From NCBI RefSeq assembly GCF_030649675.1, contig NZ_JAUTDR010000008.1, positions 62,001-126,000 of the forward strand: DNA of 64,000 nucleotides, read 5' to 3'. The position numbers were made by a program, and so were the translations under genes. Under the pieces are notes generated by a model, which had not been told where the DNA came from, made no database searches, and saw nothing but the letters and a program-made list of their open reading frames with translations. The stretch's first letter is position 1. Each line of letters opens with the position of its first letter. Source of the stretch: Haliea sp. E1-2-M8. Its GTDB lineage: Bacteria > Pseudomonadota > Gammaproteobacteria > Pseudomonadales > Halieaceae. Of the stretch, positions 46,320 through 54,206 are shown one piece after another.

Positions 46320-46346
46320 GGGGTCACTATGTGGCCCCTTTTTTTT
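46320..46346 (+). terminator. Terminator between the two phasin genes
   Basis: GGGGTCAC (46320-46327) pairs with GTGGCCCC (46331-46338), with one G-T pair and a TAT loop, followed by eight T (46339-46346). It should allow separate expression levels of the two phasins. Confidence 0.85.
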
Positions 46347-46405
46347 GTTTCTGGTTAAATGACCGCGCGGGTGGCAGCGTCTGCCATCGGTGTGGAGGAC
46401 AGCTT

Positions 46406-46888
46406 ATGAGCGATGACAAGAGCGAAAAGAGCAAGGTCACCGACAAGGCGAGCGAAATCGCCCGCAACATCTGGCTGGCAGGCGTAGGCGCCTATGGCCG
46501 GGCGGTCGATGAGGCACAAGACAGGATGGAGAAGGCCGGCATGGAGACCCCGAAGCTGTTCCGCGAGCTGGTCAAGGCCGGCGCGGCGCTGGAAGACGAG
46601 GCCCGCAAGGGGATATCCAGCAGCAGGACGGCACGCGCCTCGGTGGAGGACCGCATACACCGGGTACGGGAAAGCTTCCAGCTGCAGCTGCCCGCGCGCG
46701 GCGAAGACCTGCTGGCGCTGCACGAGAAGATTGATCGCCTGACACGCAAAGTGGATGACCTGACCGCGGCGCTGGCAGCCCAGGGCAGCCGCAAGCCCAC
46801 CGCCAAGAAGAAAGCCGCTACCCGCCGGGCACCGGCCAAGACCAAGGCGGCGCCGGGTCGCAGGAGCGCTGGCAAGAAACCCGCCTGA
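46406..46888 (+). CDS. Phasin family protein with C-terminal Lys/Ala-rich tail (PhaF/PhaI-like)
   Basis: 160 residues from ATG 46406 with GGAGG at 46394-46398. The phasin core is ASEIARNIWLAGVGAYGRAV, GMETPKLFRELVKAGAALED, then a coiled coil LLALHEKIDRLTRKVDDLTA. The last 35 residues are AKP-type repeats (KPTAKKKAATRRAPAKTKAA), like PhaF. The tail is C-terminal here and N-terminal in the neighbouring phasin, so the two are mirror arrangements. Probably granule-associated and DNA-binding. Confidence 0.85.
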   Translation: MSDDKSEKSKVTDKASEIARNIWLAGVGAYGRAVDEAQDRMEKAGMETPKLFRELVKAGAALEDEARKGISSSRTARASVEDRIHRVRESFQLQLPARGEDLLALHEKIDRLTRKVDDLTAALAAQGSRKPTAKKKAATRRAPAKTKAAPGRRSAGKKPA

Positions 46889-46911
46889 ACCGCACTCCAG
46901 GCCAGGCTGAC

Positions 46912-47565
46912 TTGAAAACCCGCGACCGCATACTCGTCACCAGCCTTGCCCTGTTCAACGAGGAGGGCGAGGCGCACACCACCACCATCGATATCGCCAA
47001 TGAACTGGACATCAGCCCGGGCAACCTCTACTACCATTTCAGGGGCAAGGACCAGATCATCGGCGAGCTGTTCCAGCAGTACGAACTCGCCCTGAGTGAC
47101 ACCCTGAGGGCGCCGCTGGAAGGCACTCTGAGTCCCGCACCGGACCGGGTCGAAGACAACTGGTACTACCTGTACGTGGTGCTGGAGGAGATGTGGCAGT
47201 ACCGCTTTCTCTATCACAACCTGGACGATCTGCTGCAGCGCTATCCAGCGATCCGCAAGGGTTTTCGACGCCTGCTGCAACTACAGCGCTCGGCCCTGCT
47301 GGCTATCTGCCACAACCTGCTGGAGCAGGCGGTAATCGATACCGGCGAGGAGCAGCTGCTGAGCCTGGTCGACAACATGACCCTGGCGCTCACCTACTGG
47401 TTCAGCTACGACCAGTTACTGCACGAGCCCCGCGCTCCAACGGTCATCATCCACCAGGGGGTGCTGCAGCTGCTGACCATGGTGGCACCCTACCTGGGCG
47501 ACGCCCAGCTCCGCTTCTACCGCGATTGCCAGGCCATCTTCGAGAGCATGATCGGGGACGAGTAA
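46912..47565 (+). CDS. phaD: TetR-family regulator, PhaD-like
   Basis: 217 residues from TTG 46912; the product begins KTRDRILVTSLALFNEEGE, the usual PhaD N-terminus. HTH: TTIDIANELDISPGNLYYHF. The C-terminal domain has YYLYVVLEEMWQYRFLYHNL and LALTYWFSYDQL, as in PhaD. PhaD in Pseudomonas activates phasin and PHA operons. It is 23 bp downstream of the second phasin, so likely co-transcribed. The gene symbol rests on resemblance and context. Confidence 0.78.
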   Translation: MKTRDRILVTSLALFNEEGEAHTTTIDIANELDISPGNLYYHFRGKDQIIGELFQQYELALSDTLRAPLEGTLSPAPDRVEDNWYYLYVVLEEMWQYRFLYHNLDDLLQRYPAIRKGFRRLLQLQRSALLAICHNLLEQAVIDTGEEQLLSLVDNMTLALTYWFSYDQLLHEPRAPTVIIHQGVLQLLTMVAPYLGDAQLRFYRDCQAIFESMIGDE

Positions 47566-47579
47566 CCGGACTGAATCGC

Positions 47580-48230
47580 TCAGGTGGCAGCGTTTTTCCG
47601 CAGCAGGATGACATCGTTTTCCGGGAACACCGCAGTGGCACCGTGGCACTGCGCCCACCAATTCCAGGTGTCGCGGCTGAAAAAGCAGACATGCGTCGGA
47701 TCGTTCTTGTAGTGCCAGGTAGCGAAGGCTTCCCGGTCCCGCACCAGTTTGGTCATGATGCCCAGGGTGCCCCCGGGCCGCAGCAGCGCCCACAGTCGCT
47801 CCAATTCCGCGCCGGGACGATGCAGGTGCTCCACCACTTCCGTTGCGGTGATGAAGTCATAGCAGACCTCAAGAGCGCCGGGGTTCGGGAAATAGAACGG
47901 GTCATACAGACTCACCCGGTGTCCGGCCTCGCGCAGCATCGCCGCCAGCGCCGGCCCGGGGCCGCAGCCAAACTCCAGACCGCTGCAACCGGCGGCCAGG
48001 CGCTGCAGCAGGGGCCCGGCGAGCCGGCCCAGAAAACCGCGGTAGGCGGGGTCGTCGGGCCGGTTCTGGTGCAGGTCATACTCCGCTTTTTCCCGCTCTG
48101 GCGCGAGCAGGAAGGCCGGCGGCACCCACACCAGCAGGCAGCGCCCACAGCGCAGGTAGGGGCGCCGCCGGTCCCGGTGAAAGTCGCCGCCCGGGCCATC
48201 GCAGAGGGGGCAGTGCATCTCCCGGCTCAT
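47580..48230 (-). CDS. Class I SAM-dependent methyltransferase with zinc-ribbon N-terminus
   Basis: 216 residues. N-terminal Cys pairs (HCPLCDGPGG and LRCGRCLLVW) form a probable zinc ribbon; the methyltransferase motif I is GLEFGCGPGPALAAMLREAG, with acidic DFITATEVVEHLHRPG and LLRPGGTLGIMTKL. The substrate is unknown; similar two-domain proteins include methyltransferases acting on small molecules or protein side chains. It converges on the TetR gene and diverges from the peroxiredoxin gene. Confidence 0.85.
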   Translation of the reverse strand: MSREMHCPLCDGPGGDFHRDRRRPYLRCGRCLLVWVPPAFLLAPEREKAEYDLHQNRPDDPAYRGFLGRLAGPLLQRLAAGCSGLEFGCGPGPALAAMLREAGHRVSLYDPFYFPNPGALEVCYDFITATEVVEHLHRPGAELERLWALLRPGGTLGIMTKLVRDREAFATWHYKNDPTHVCFFSRDTWNWWAQCHGATAVFPENDVILLRKNAAT

Positions 48231-48282
48231 CTGTTATTATCCTCGCTCCACCCGCGAATCCCTCGCAAAAAAGGAGATTAAC

Positions 48283-48762
48283 ATGACGATCAAGGCCGGG
48301 GACAAGGTCCCTGCAGCAACCCTCAAGACCATGGGCGAGAAAGGCCCGGTCGACATCACCACCGACGACATCTTCAAGGGCAAGAAGGTCGTGTTGTTCG
48401 CGGTACCGGGGGCGTTCACTCCAGGTTGCAGCAACACCCACCTGCCCGGCTACGTGGTCAACGCGGACAAGATCAAGGCCAAAGGTGTGGACACTATCGC
48501 CTGCATGGCGGTCAATGACGCCTTTGTCATGGATGCCTGGGGCAAGGCCCAGAACGCCGAGGCACTGTTGATGCTGGCTGATGGCAACGGCGATTTCACT
48601 GCCGCGCTGGGCCTGGAACTGGACGGCACCGGCTTTGGCCTCGGCACGCGCAGCCAGCGCTTCGCGATGATCGTGGAAGACGGCACGGTGAAGCACCTGA
48701 ACGTGGAGCCCGGCGCCGGAATCGATGTCAGCTCCGCCGAGACCATGCTGGCGCTGCTGTAA
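48283..48762 (+). CDS. Peroxiredoxin (Prx5-type)
   Basis: 159 residues. Peroxidatic Cys49 in VPGAFTPGCSNTHLPGYV; Arg in GTRSQRFAMIVEDG completes the active site. No fused glutaredoxin domain as in some gammaproteobacterial homologues. It reduces H2O2 and alkyl peroxides in the cytoplasm, using thiols such as glutathione or glutaredoxin; gshA is encoded elsewhere in the window. Single gene. Confidence 0.93.
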   Translation: MTIKAGDKVPAATLKTMGEKGPVDITTDDIFKGKKVVLFAVPGAFTPGCSNTHLPGYVVNADKIKAKGVDTIACMAVNDAFVMDAWGKAQNAEALLMLADGNGDFTAALGLELDGTGFGLGTRSQRFAMIVEDGTVKHLNVEPGAGIDVSSAETMLALL

Positions 48763-48769
48763 TCGGAAG

Positions 48770-50149
48770 TCAGGCTACAAGGATGTAACACAGGGTGCTG
48801 ATCACCAGCGCCCCCAACAGGTTTAGCAGGAAGCCCTCCCGCGCCATCTGCGCCGTGGTAATCAGGCCGCTGCCATAGACCACCGAGTTCGGCGCCGTCG
48901 CCACCGGCAGCATGAACGCGCAGCTCGCACTCATCGCCGCCGGCACCATGATCAACTCCGGCGGGATTTCCGCTGCCAGCGCCGCCGCCGCCAGCACCGG
49001 CATCAACAGGGTCGTGCTCGCGGTATTGGAGGTGGTCTCGGTCATGAAGGTCACCACCAGGCAGATCATGAGCAACAGCAGCCATACCGGCATGTCCGTC
49101 ATTCCCGCCAGCCACCGGCCCATGACATCACTGAGACCGGATGCCACGAAACCGCTGGCAAGGCAGATGCCGCCGGAAAACAGCAGCAGCACACCCCAGG
49201 GAATGGTGCTGGCCCGCTCCCAATCGAGCAAACGTTCGCCCTTGCCGTTGGGCAGCACGAACATCACCACCACTGCCAACAGGGCCACGGAGGCATCGTT
49301 GGCCTGGGGCAGGCCCAGCCAGGTCTGCCAGCCGCCAAAGGGCTCGCTGCGGGTCACCCAGGCCAGGGCGGTCAGGCCGAACACCAGCAGCACCCGCTTC
49401 TCTTCGCTGCGCCAGTGGCCGGTATCGGGCAGCTCGACAGCAATACGTCCGGACAGATTGCGGGTCAGCAACAGCGCCATCAGCGGGATCATCACTACTA
49501 CCACGGGCAGGGCCCAGCCCATCCAGCGGCTAAAGCTGATCTCGGTGCCCGTGGTCTGCTCGTAGACCTGCATGAAGATCAGGTTGGGCGGGGTGCCAAT
49601 CGGCGTACCGATGCCACCGACACTGGCTGCATAGGCGACCCCAAGCAGCAAGGGCACGGCAAGCTCCCGGCGCTGATCCGTGGCTTCCAGTACCGCCAGC
49701 GCCACCGGCAGCAGCATGAGTGTGGTCGCCGTGTTGGAGATCCACATGCTCAGCCCGGCGGCCGCAATCATGAAACCCATTACCAGCCGGCGCCCGCTTT
49801 GGGCACCGACCAGCCGCACCATGCCGATGGCGATGCGACGGTGGGCGCCCGAGTGCTCCATCGCCTTGGACAGCAGAAAACCGCCCAGCAACAGCAGGAT
49901 CAGTGGCGAGCCGTAGGCTTGCCCCACCTGCGCCGGGGTCAGCACCCCCAGCAACGGCAGCAGGGCGATGGGGAGCAGGGAGGTGACCGGGATCGGCACC
50001 GGCTCGAACACCCACCAGAGTACGCACCAGATCGCCACCATGCCGACAATGGCGATATCCTCGCTGTAGCCAGCCTGCAGCAACAGCAGGGCCAGCGCCA
50101 CAGCCAGGGGCGGTGTACCCCAGAGCAGCAAACTGCGCCAGAGCGTCAC
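48770..50149 (-). CDS. DASS-family (SLC13) anion:sodium symporter
   Basis: 459 residues from GTG 50149, which overlaps the upstream stop (GTGA). DASS motifs: SMWISNTATTLMLLPVALAV, GGIGTPIGTPPNLIFMQV, TETTSNTASTTLLMPVLAAA and LPVATAPNSVVYGSG, with paired SNT hairpins that bind sodium and dicarboxylate. It would import C4-dicarboxylates or related anions. Coupled to the beta-propeller gene upstream. Unlike the permease at 15.7 kb it has no TrkA-C domains. Confidence 0.9.
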   Translation of the reverse strand: MTLWRSLLLWGTPPLAVALALLLLQAGYSEDIAIVGMVAIWCVLWWVFEPVPIPVTSLLPIALLPLLGVLTPAQVGQAYGSPLILLLLGGFLLSKAMEHSGAHRRIAIGMVRLVGAQSGRRLVMGFMIAAAGLSMWISNTATTLMLLPVALAVLEATDQRRELAVPLLLGVAYAASVGGIGTPIGTPPNLIFMQVYEQTTGTEISFSRWMGWALPVVVVMIPLMALLLTRNLSGRIAVELPDTGHWRSEEKRVLLVFGLTALAWVTRSEPFGGWQTWLGLPQANDASVALLAVVVMFVLPNGKGERLLDWERASTIPWGVLLLFSGGICLASGFVASGLSDVMGRWLAGMTDMPVWLLLLMICLVVTFMTETTSNTASTTLLMPVLAAAALAAEIPPELIMVPAAMSASCAFMLPVATAPNSVVYGSGLITTAQMAREGFLLNLLGALVISTLCYILVA

Positions 50150-51216
50150 TCGCTGGCAGCTCCCGGCATCGGCAGGCGAACGATGCGGTCGCCGACGTAG
50201 GAGCCGATGTACAGGTCGCTCCCGCGCTGCAGGGCCACGGTGCCCGCGCCCAGCGGCGGTCCTTCGCGCTGCAGCAGAGGTTGCGCCACCATGGTTGCGG
50301 GATCTATCGCCACGATGGTAAAGGGCAGCAGACTGGGCTGGTGGTGATCCTGCTCCAGACTGCGAAACAGCTGCCACAGGGACGCCTGGTGGGAAGCCAC
50401 CAGCAGCCGGCCATCGTCCGCCCAGCTGGAATTGTCCGGCTTCTCCACCGCCACCTCGGCCAGCAGGGCGCCGCTGTCCACCGCGTGCCGGCGCACACTG
50501 CCACCAAAGTAGATGTTGAGATAGAAGCTCTGCTCATCCGGGGCCAGCAGAATCCCGTTGGGATGGGCGCCCCCGGTCCCGGGCAGCGGCTCAAACCCCG
50601 CAACAGGCGTCCAGCGATAGACAAAACCAGTGTCGCGGCCAAACGCCGCCAACAGCGCCGACCACAGTTGCCGGCGCCGGTCCGCCATGTGGGTGACCAG
50701 CAGGCTGCCGTCCGCCAGCCCGATCACGTCGTTGAAGTTGCCCTCCTCCGGCGCAATGGCACAGCCGCGCCAGACTGCCCGCGGCCGATCCGCCTCGGCG
50801 TCCAGCAATTCGAAAAACTCCACCGACTCCCGCTCCGTGTGATTCACCACCAGCAGCTGCCAGCGGCCATCGGCCCGTTGCCGCAGATCCAGGCCATGGG
50901 CCCCCAGCCAGCTGGAAGGCTTGCGACAATCCGCCTGCCCCCAGAGTTCGGCCTCTGCCGGCGCGGGATCCGCCGACAGCAGGGAATGGACGCTGTCGTC
51001 CCGGGTGTCCAGCAGCCACAGGCCGCCGGGTTCGGCCATCTGGCCAAAGATCAGGTCGCGGCCGTTGGGCGCCGGCACCAGGTCCTCGGGCGCCGCCAGG
51101 CCACAGATGGAATGAATACCGTCGATTTCTTCGCAGGGAATGGACTCCGCGAGTGTGTTGGGTGCGGCCCAGAACAGAAATGACAGAATGAGAGCAAGGA
51201 GTGGATTTATTGGCAT
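50146..51216 (-). CDS. Secreted beta-propeller protein (SMP-30/gluconolactonase-like)
   Basis: 356 residues from ATG 51216, with GAGG upstream; the frame extends 92 codons into repetitive DNA without a start signal. Signal peptide (NPLLALILSFLFWAAPNTLA). Repeated blades DLVPAPNGRDLIFGQM, NDVIGLADGSLLVTHM, HPNGILLAPDEQSFYLNIYF and WADDGRLLVASH fit a calcium-dependent lactonase/arylesterase propeller. Cys residues (IPCEE, SICGLA, DCRKPS, GCAIAPE) may pair. It likely works in the periplasm on a lactone or ester; an anion symporter gene follows with overlap, so its product may be the transported acid. Inference only. Confidence 0.72.
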   Translation of the reverse strand: MPINPLLALILSFLFWAAPNTLAESIPCEEIDGIHSICGLAAPEDLVPAPNGRDLIFGQMAEPGGLWLLDTRDDSVHSLLSADPAPAEAELWGQADCRKPSSWLGAHGLDLRQRADGRWQLLVVNHTERESVEFFELLDAEADRPRAVWRGCAIAPEEGNFNDVIGLADGSLLVTHMADRRRQLWSALLAAFGRDTGFVYRWTPVAGFEPLPGTGGAHPNGILLAPDEQSFYLNIYFGGSVRRHAVDSGALLAEVAVEKPDNSSWADDGRLLVASHQASLWQLFRSLEQDHHQPSLLPFTIVAIDPATMVAQPLLQREGPPLGAGTVALQRGSDLYIGSYVGDRIVRLPMPGAASE

Positions 51217-51275
51217 TATCAATCCTCGTTGTACAAGCCTGCATCCTGCCCAGCCGCGCGGGATCTGTAAAGTGC

Positions 51276-51387
51276 GGGACGCGTAGTCGGGACGCCTGGT
51301 TTGGGACGCGGAGTTTGGGAGCGCAATCCGGGGACGCCTAGACCAGGACGCGCAGTCCGGGACGCGTAGTCCGGAACTACGCGTCCC
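51276..51387 (+). repeat. Degenerate 14-bp tandem repeat with terminal hairpin
   Basis: GGGAC-type units begin at 51276, 51289, 51303, 51317, 51331, 51345, 51359 and 51373: steps of 13 then six of 14 bp. Best unit GGGACGCGTAGTCC. The last unit is inverted against the one before: GGGACGCGTAGT (51359-51370) and ACTACGCGTCCC (51376-51387) are a perfect 12-bp stem. Confidence 0.85.
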
Positions 51388-51388
51388 G

Positions 51389-52089
51389 GATCGCTTCGTT
51401 CTGGTGGCGGCCTGACGGCCGCTGCGTCGCTCCGGGAACCGGGGGCTCCGATACTCCATTGCGGGCGCTTGCGGCGCGCGTACCCATGTCAATCTTGCGC
51501 TGCCGTCTGGCGGCCGAGTTTGTAAGCTGGTCGGGCACTCGCCAAGACGAAGGTGCTGGTTGAGCTGACCTGTTCCTACTTACAGTGCTGGAAGCTGGTA
51601 GCCACTAAGGAGGCTGGGGGGGCGCACCGACGCCCTCCAAGTCCGTATCGAAGCCCCCGCCCCCCGAATCAACGCGGGTACTTTGGGTCGATCACTATCG
51701 ACTTCGTCTCAGTGACGGTCAGCCGATGCGTTGCAACCTGAATCTCGCATTCACTGCCTCCACCCTCCGCTGACAATGTACCTCTGTCTCGGTCTTCCAC
51801 CCGCGTTGATCCGGTGCGGGGATCTCGTTTTGCGGACTCGGAGGGCGTCGGTGCGATCACCTTTCTCCCTTAGTGGCTACCAACTCGCAGCCCTAAAAGT
51901 GGGAACAGGTAAGCTCCAAATCTGCCGCTGCTATGCCCAGTGCCGTCACAGCTCACACCGTGCGCGCGCGGACGGCAGCGCAAGAACACAAAGGGAATGC
52001 GCGCCGCATGCGCCCGTAGTGAAGCAAAAGGAGCATACCCGTGGCGGAGCGACGCAGCGGCCGCAAGGCCGCCACCGCGACGAAGGGAA
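51389..52089. repeat. About 700-bp imperfect palindrome of unknown nature
   Basis: Paired segments all share one centre near 51739: 51389-51432 with the REP-like copy at 52049-52086; 51493-51507 with 51971-51985 (perfect 15 bp); 51562-51576 with 51902-51916 (14 of 15); 51597-51610 with 51868-51881 (perfect); 51624-51638 with 51840-51854 (perfect); 51668-51679 with 51799-51810 (perfect); 51726-51730 with 51746-51750. The arms are equal in length to within a few bases, so this is an inverted duplication, or a long hairpin element, rather than chance. Confidence 0.8.
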
Positions 52090-52137
52090 CCCAGACCGAC
52101 GCAGCGGCCGCAAGGCCGCCAGCAGAACGAAGCGAAC
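52049..52137 (+). repeat. Two REP-like elements upstream of moaA
   Basis: Copies at 52049-52086 and 52097-52137 share GACGCAGCGGCCGCAAGGCC and a following GCC...CGAAG segment, with a CGGCC/GGCCG hairpin. A third, inverted copy is at 51389-51432. REP-like by structure; family not identified. Confidence 0.75.
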
Positions 52138-52202
52138 TGGAGCACGAAGCAGCCAGCAGTCCGGCACTAGAGCGAAATGCCCGCAAGCAGTACACTGCAG
52201 CC

Positions 52203-53213
52203 ATGAACCGCGACTTTCCCGCCACCCTGGTCGACCCCTTCCAGCGCCGCATCAGCTACCTGCGCCTGTCGGTCACCGACCGCTGCGACTTCCGCTGCGT
52301 GTACTGCATGGCGGAGGACATGCAGTTCGTGCCCAAACCCCAGGTGCTGACCCTGGAAGAGCTGTACCGGGTGGCCGAAGCTGCGGTCGGGCTGGGGGTG
52401 CGCAAAATTCGCCTCACCGGCGGTGAGCCGCTGATTCGCAACAACATCCTGTCCCTGGTGCAACGCCTGGGTGCGCTGCCCGGCCTGGAGACACTGGCAC
52501 TCACCAGCAATGGCTCGCGCCTCGCGGAGCTGGCGGCTCCGCTGCGCGCGGCCGGCGTCAGCCGGGTCAATATCAGCCTCGACAGCCTGCGCCCGGACCG
52601 CTTCCGCGAACTGACCCGGTTCGGCGACCTGGCCAAAGTTATTGCGGGGGTGGATGCCGCGGTCGCCGCGGGTTTCGAACGGATCAAACTCAATGCGGTA
52701 ATTCTCAGGGGCCGCAACGACGATGAGGTGTTGGACCTGGTGGAGTTTGCCCGCCAGCGCGAGATCGACATTGCCTTTATCGAGGAAATGCCACTGGGGC
52801 AGATCGAGGAACACAGCCGGGCGCTCAGCTTCTGCAGCAGCGCCGAGCTCGAGCAGCTCATTGGCAGCCACTACCCGCTGCAGCCACAGGGGGACCCGAG
52901 TGGCAGCGCCGGCCCCGCCCGCTATTTCAGCATGGCCGACAGCCGCAGCCAGGTCGGCTTTATCTCACCCCACAGCAACAACTTCTGCCACCTCTGCAAC
53001 CGGGTACGCGTCACGGTGGAAGGGCGCCTGCTGCTGTGCCTGGGCAATGAGCATTCGGCGGATCTGCGCCCGGTGCTGCGCGCCCCCGGTTCCAGCCGGG
53101 TCGAGCTGGAACGCGCCATCGTCGCCGCCGTGGCACTGAAGCCGGAAAAACACCACTTTACCCATGGCGAGGAGCCCGAGATCCTGCGCTTCATGAACAT
53201 GACCGGCGGCTAG
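52203..53213 (+). CDS. moaA: GTP 3',8-cyclase (molybdopterin cofactor biosynthesis)
   Basis: 336 residues from ATG 52203; the open frame runs 54 codons further into the REP repeats without support. Radical-SAM cluster Cys28, Cys32 and Cys35 (CDFRCVYC), GGEPLIR, and the C-terminal second Fe-S site Cys262, Cys265 and Cys279 (CHLCNRV ... LLLCLG), spaced C-X2-C-X13-C as in MoaA. It makes 3',8-cyclo-7,8-dihydro-GTP from GTP. The usual C-terminal Gly-Gly is present (MTGG), which is required to act on the cyclase radical site in known enzymes. No other moa genes are adjacent and no Moco riboswitch is recognised upstream. Confidence 0.95.
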   Translation: MNRDFPATLVDPFQRRISYLRLSVTDRCDFRCVYCMAEDMQFVPKPQVLTLEELYRVAEAAVGLGVRKIRLTGGEPLIRNNILSLVQRLGALPGLETLALTSNGSRLAELAAPLRAAGVSRVNISLDSLRPDRFRELTRFGDLAKVIAGVDAAVAAGFERIKLNAVILRGRNDDEVLDLVEFARQREIDIAFIEEMPLGQIEEHSRALSFCSSAELEQLIGSHYPLQPQGDPSGSAGPARYFSMADSRSQVGFISPHSNNFCHLCNRVRVTVEGRLLLCLGNEHSADLRPVLRAPGSSRVELERAIVAAVALKPEKHHFTHGEEPEILRFMNMTGG

Positions 53214-53248
53214 GCGCCCCCGGCTAGCCAGCCCGACGAGGTATCCCA

Positions 53249-54187
53249 TTGCACACCCAGAATTTCCCCCAGCTGGCCTCCATTGAGGTCATCGAACAGG
53301 GCTTTGAGTCCTTTGGCTACATCTGCAGCCCGAAGATTGCGACCGCGGTGTTCCTCGCCTTCCAGCTGCGCAAGCCCATTCTGGTCGAGGGCCCTCCGGG
53401 GGTGGGCAAGACCGAACTGGCGAAGACCACTGCCGCGCTGCTGGATGTGCCGCTGATCCGGCTGCAGTGCTACGAGGGCCTGGACGAGGCCAAGGCCCTG
53501 TACGAGTGGAAATACGGCAAACAGCTGTTGTACACCCAGGTGCTGAAAGAGAAGCTCGGTGACCTGCTGCAGGGTGCCCAGGGCCTGGCGGAATCGGTGG
53601 AGCGTTTGCACCAGTTCGGCGACATTTTCTACTCGGAACAGTTTCTGGAACCGCGGCCGCTGCTGAAGGCCATGCAGCAGGAGCGCGGGGCGATTCTGCT
53701 GATCGACGAGGTGGACAAGTCCGACTATGAGTTTGAGTCGTTGTTGCTGGAAATCCTCTCGGACTACCAGGTATCGATCCCGGAAATCGGCACGGTCAAG
53801 GCCAGCGTCTCGCCGATGGTGTTTCTCACCAGCAACAACACCCGCGACATCAGTGACGCCCTCAAGCGCCGCTGCCTGCACCTGTACATTCCCTTCCCCA
53901 GCGTCGAACTGGAGGAGCGGATCGTACTCAGCCGGGTGCCCGACATCGATCAGCAGCTGCGCCACCAACTGGTGGCGTTCGTGCACTCCCTGCGCGACCT
54001 GGATCTGAAGAAAGCACCGGCCATATCCGAAACCATCGACTGGGCCCGCAGCCTGCTGCTGCTGCACGCCCGCGAGCTGGACCCGGAGATCGTCCACAGC
54101 ACGCTGAACGTGCTGCTGAAATTCGAGGACGACATCGACATGGCCAATGCCGGCCTGCGGGAGCTGTTGCCCCGCCGCACGGCCTGA
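53249..54187 (+). CDS. MoxR-family AAA+ ATPase
   Basis: 312 residues from TTG 53249 with GACGAGG (53235-53241) upstream. Walker A GPPGVGKT (48-55), Walker B ILLIDEVDKSDYEFE, sensor FLTSNNTRDISDALKRRC. MoxR ATPases act as chaperones or metal-insertion factors together with a VWA-domain protein; the VWA partner is encoded 19 bp downstream. Relatives occur near molybdenum hydroxylases (CoxD) and in general stress loci; moaA is next door. The client protein is not in the window. Confidence 0.9.
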   Translation: MHTQNFPQLASIEVIEQGFESFGYICSPKIATAVFLAFQLRKPILVEGPPGVGKTELAKTTAALLDVPLIRLQCYEGLDEAKALYEWKYGKQLLYTQVLKEKLGDLLQGAQGLAESVERLHQFGDIFYSEQFLEPRPLLKAMQQERGAILLIDEVDKSDYEFESLLLEILSDYQVSIPEIGTVKASVSPMVFLTSNNTRDISDALKRRCLHLYIPFPSVELEERIVLSRVPDIDQQLRHQLVAFVHSLRDLDLKKAPAISETIDWARSLLLLHARELDPEIVHSTLNVLLKFEDDIDMANAGLRELLPRRTA

Positions 54188-54206
54188 CGAGCCAACAGCA
54201 GCCGCC

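Larger units (their letters stand above)
51217..52202. other. 986-bp gap with tandem repeats and a large imperfect palindrome
   Basis: No convincing gene in either strand; short open frames here are broken by mirrored repeats and lack ribosome-binding sites. From left to right it holds eight 14-bp repeats (51276-51387), an inverted REP-like copy (51389-51432), a nested palindrome centred at about 51739, and two direct REP-like copies (52049-52086, 52097-52137). moaA starts 66 bp later. Confidence 0.85.

Noticed and set aside
51553-51860. Short open frames within the palindrome
   Set aside because: They lie in mirrored repeat arms, lack ribosome-binding sites and show no recognisable domain; high GC makes such frames common.
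52041-52202. Upstream extension of moaA into the REP repeats
   Set aside because: No ribosome-binding site, low-complexity Arg/Ala product, and MoaA homologues start near the ATG at 52203.
51217-52202. Intact insertion sequence or integron cassette site
   Set aside because: No transposase or integrase reading frame, no clear target duplication, and the palindrome is much longer than an attC site.
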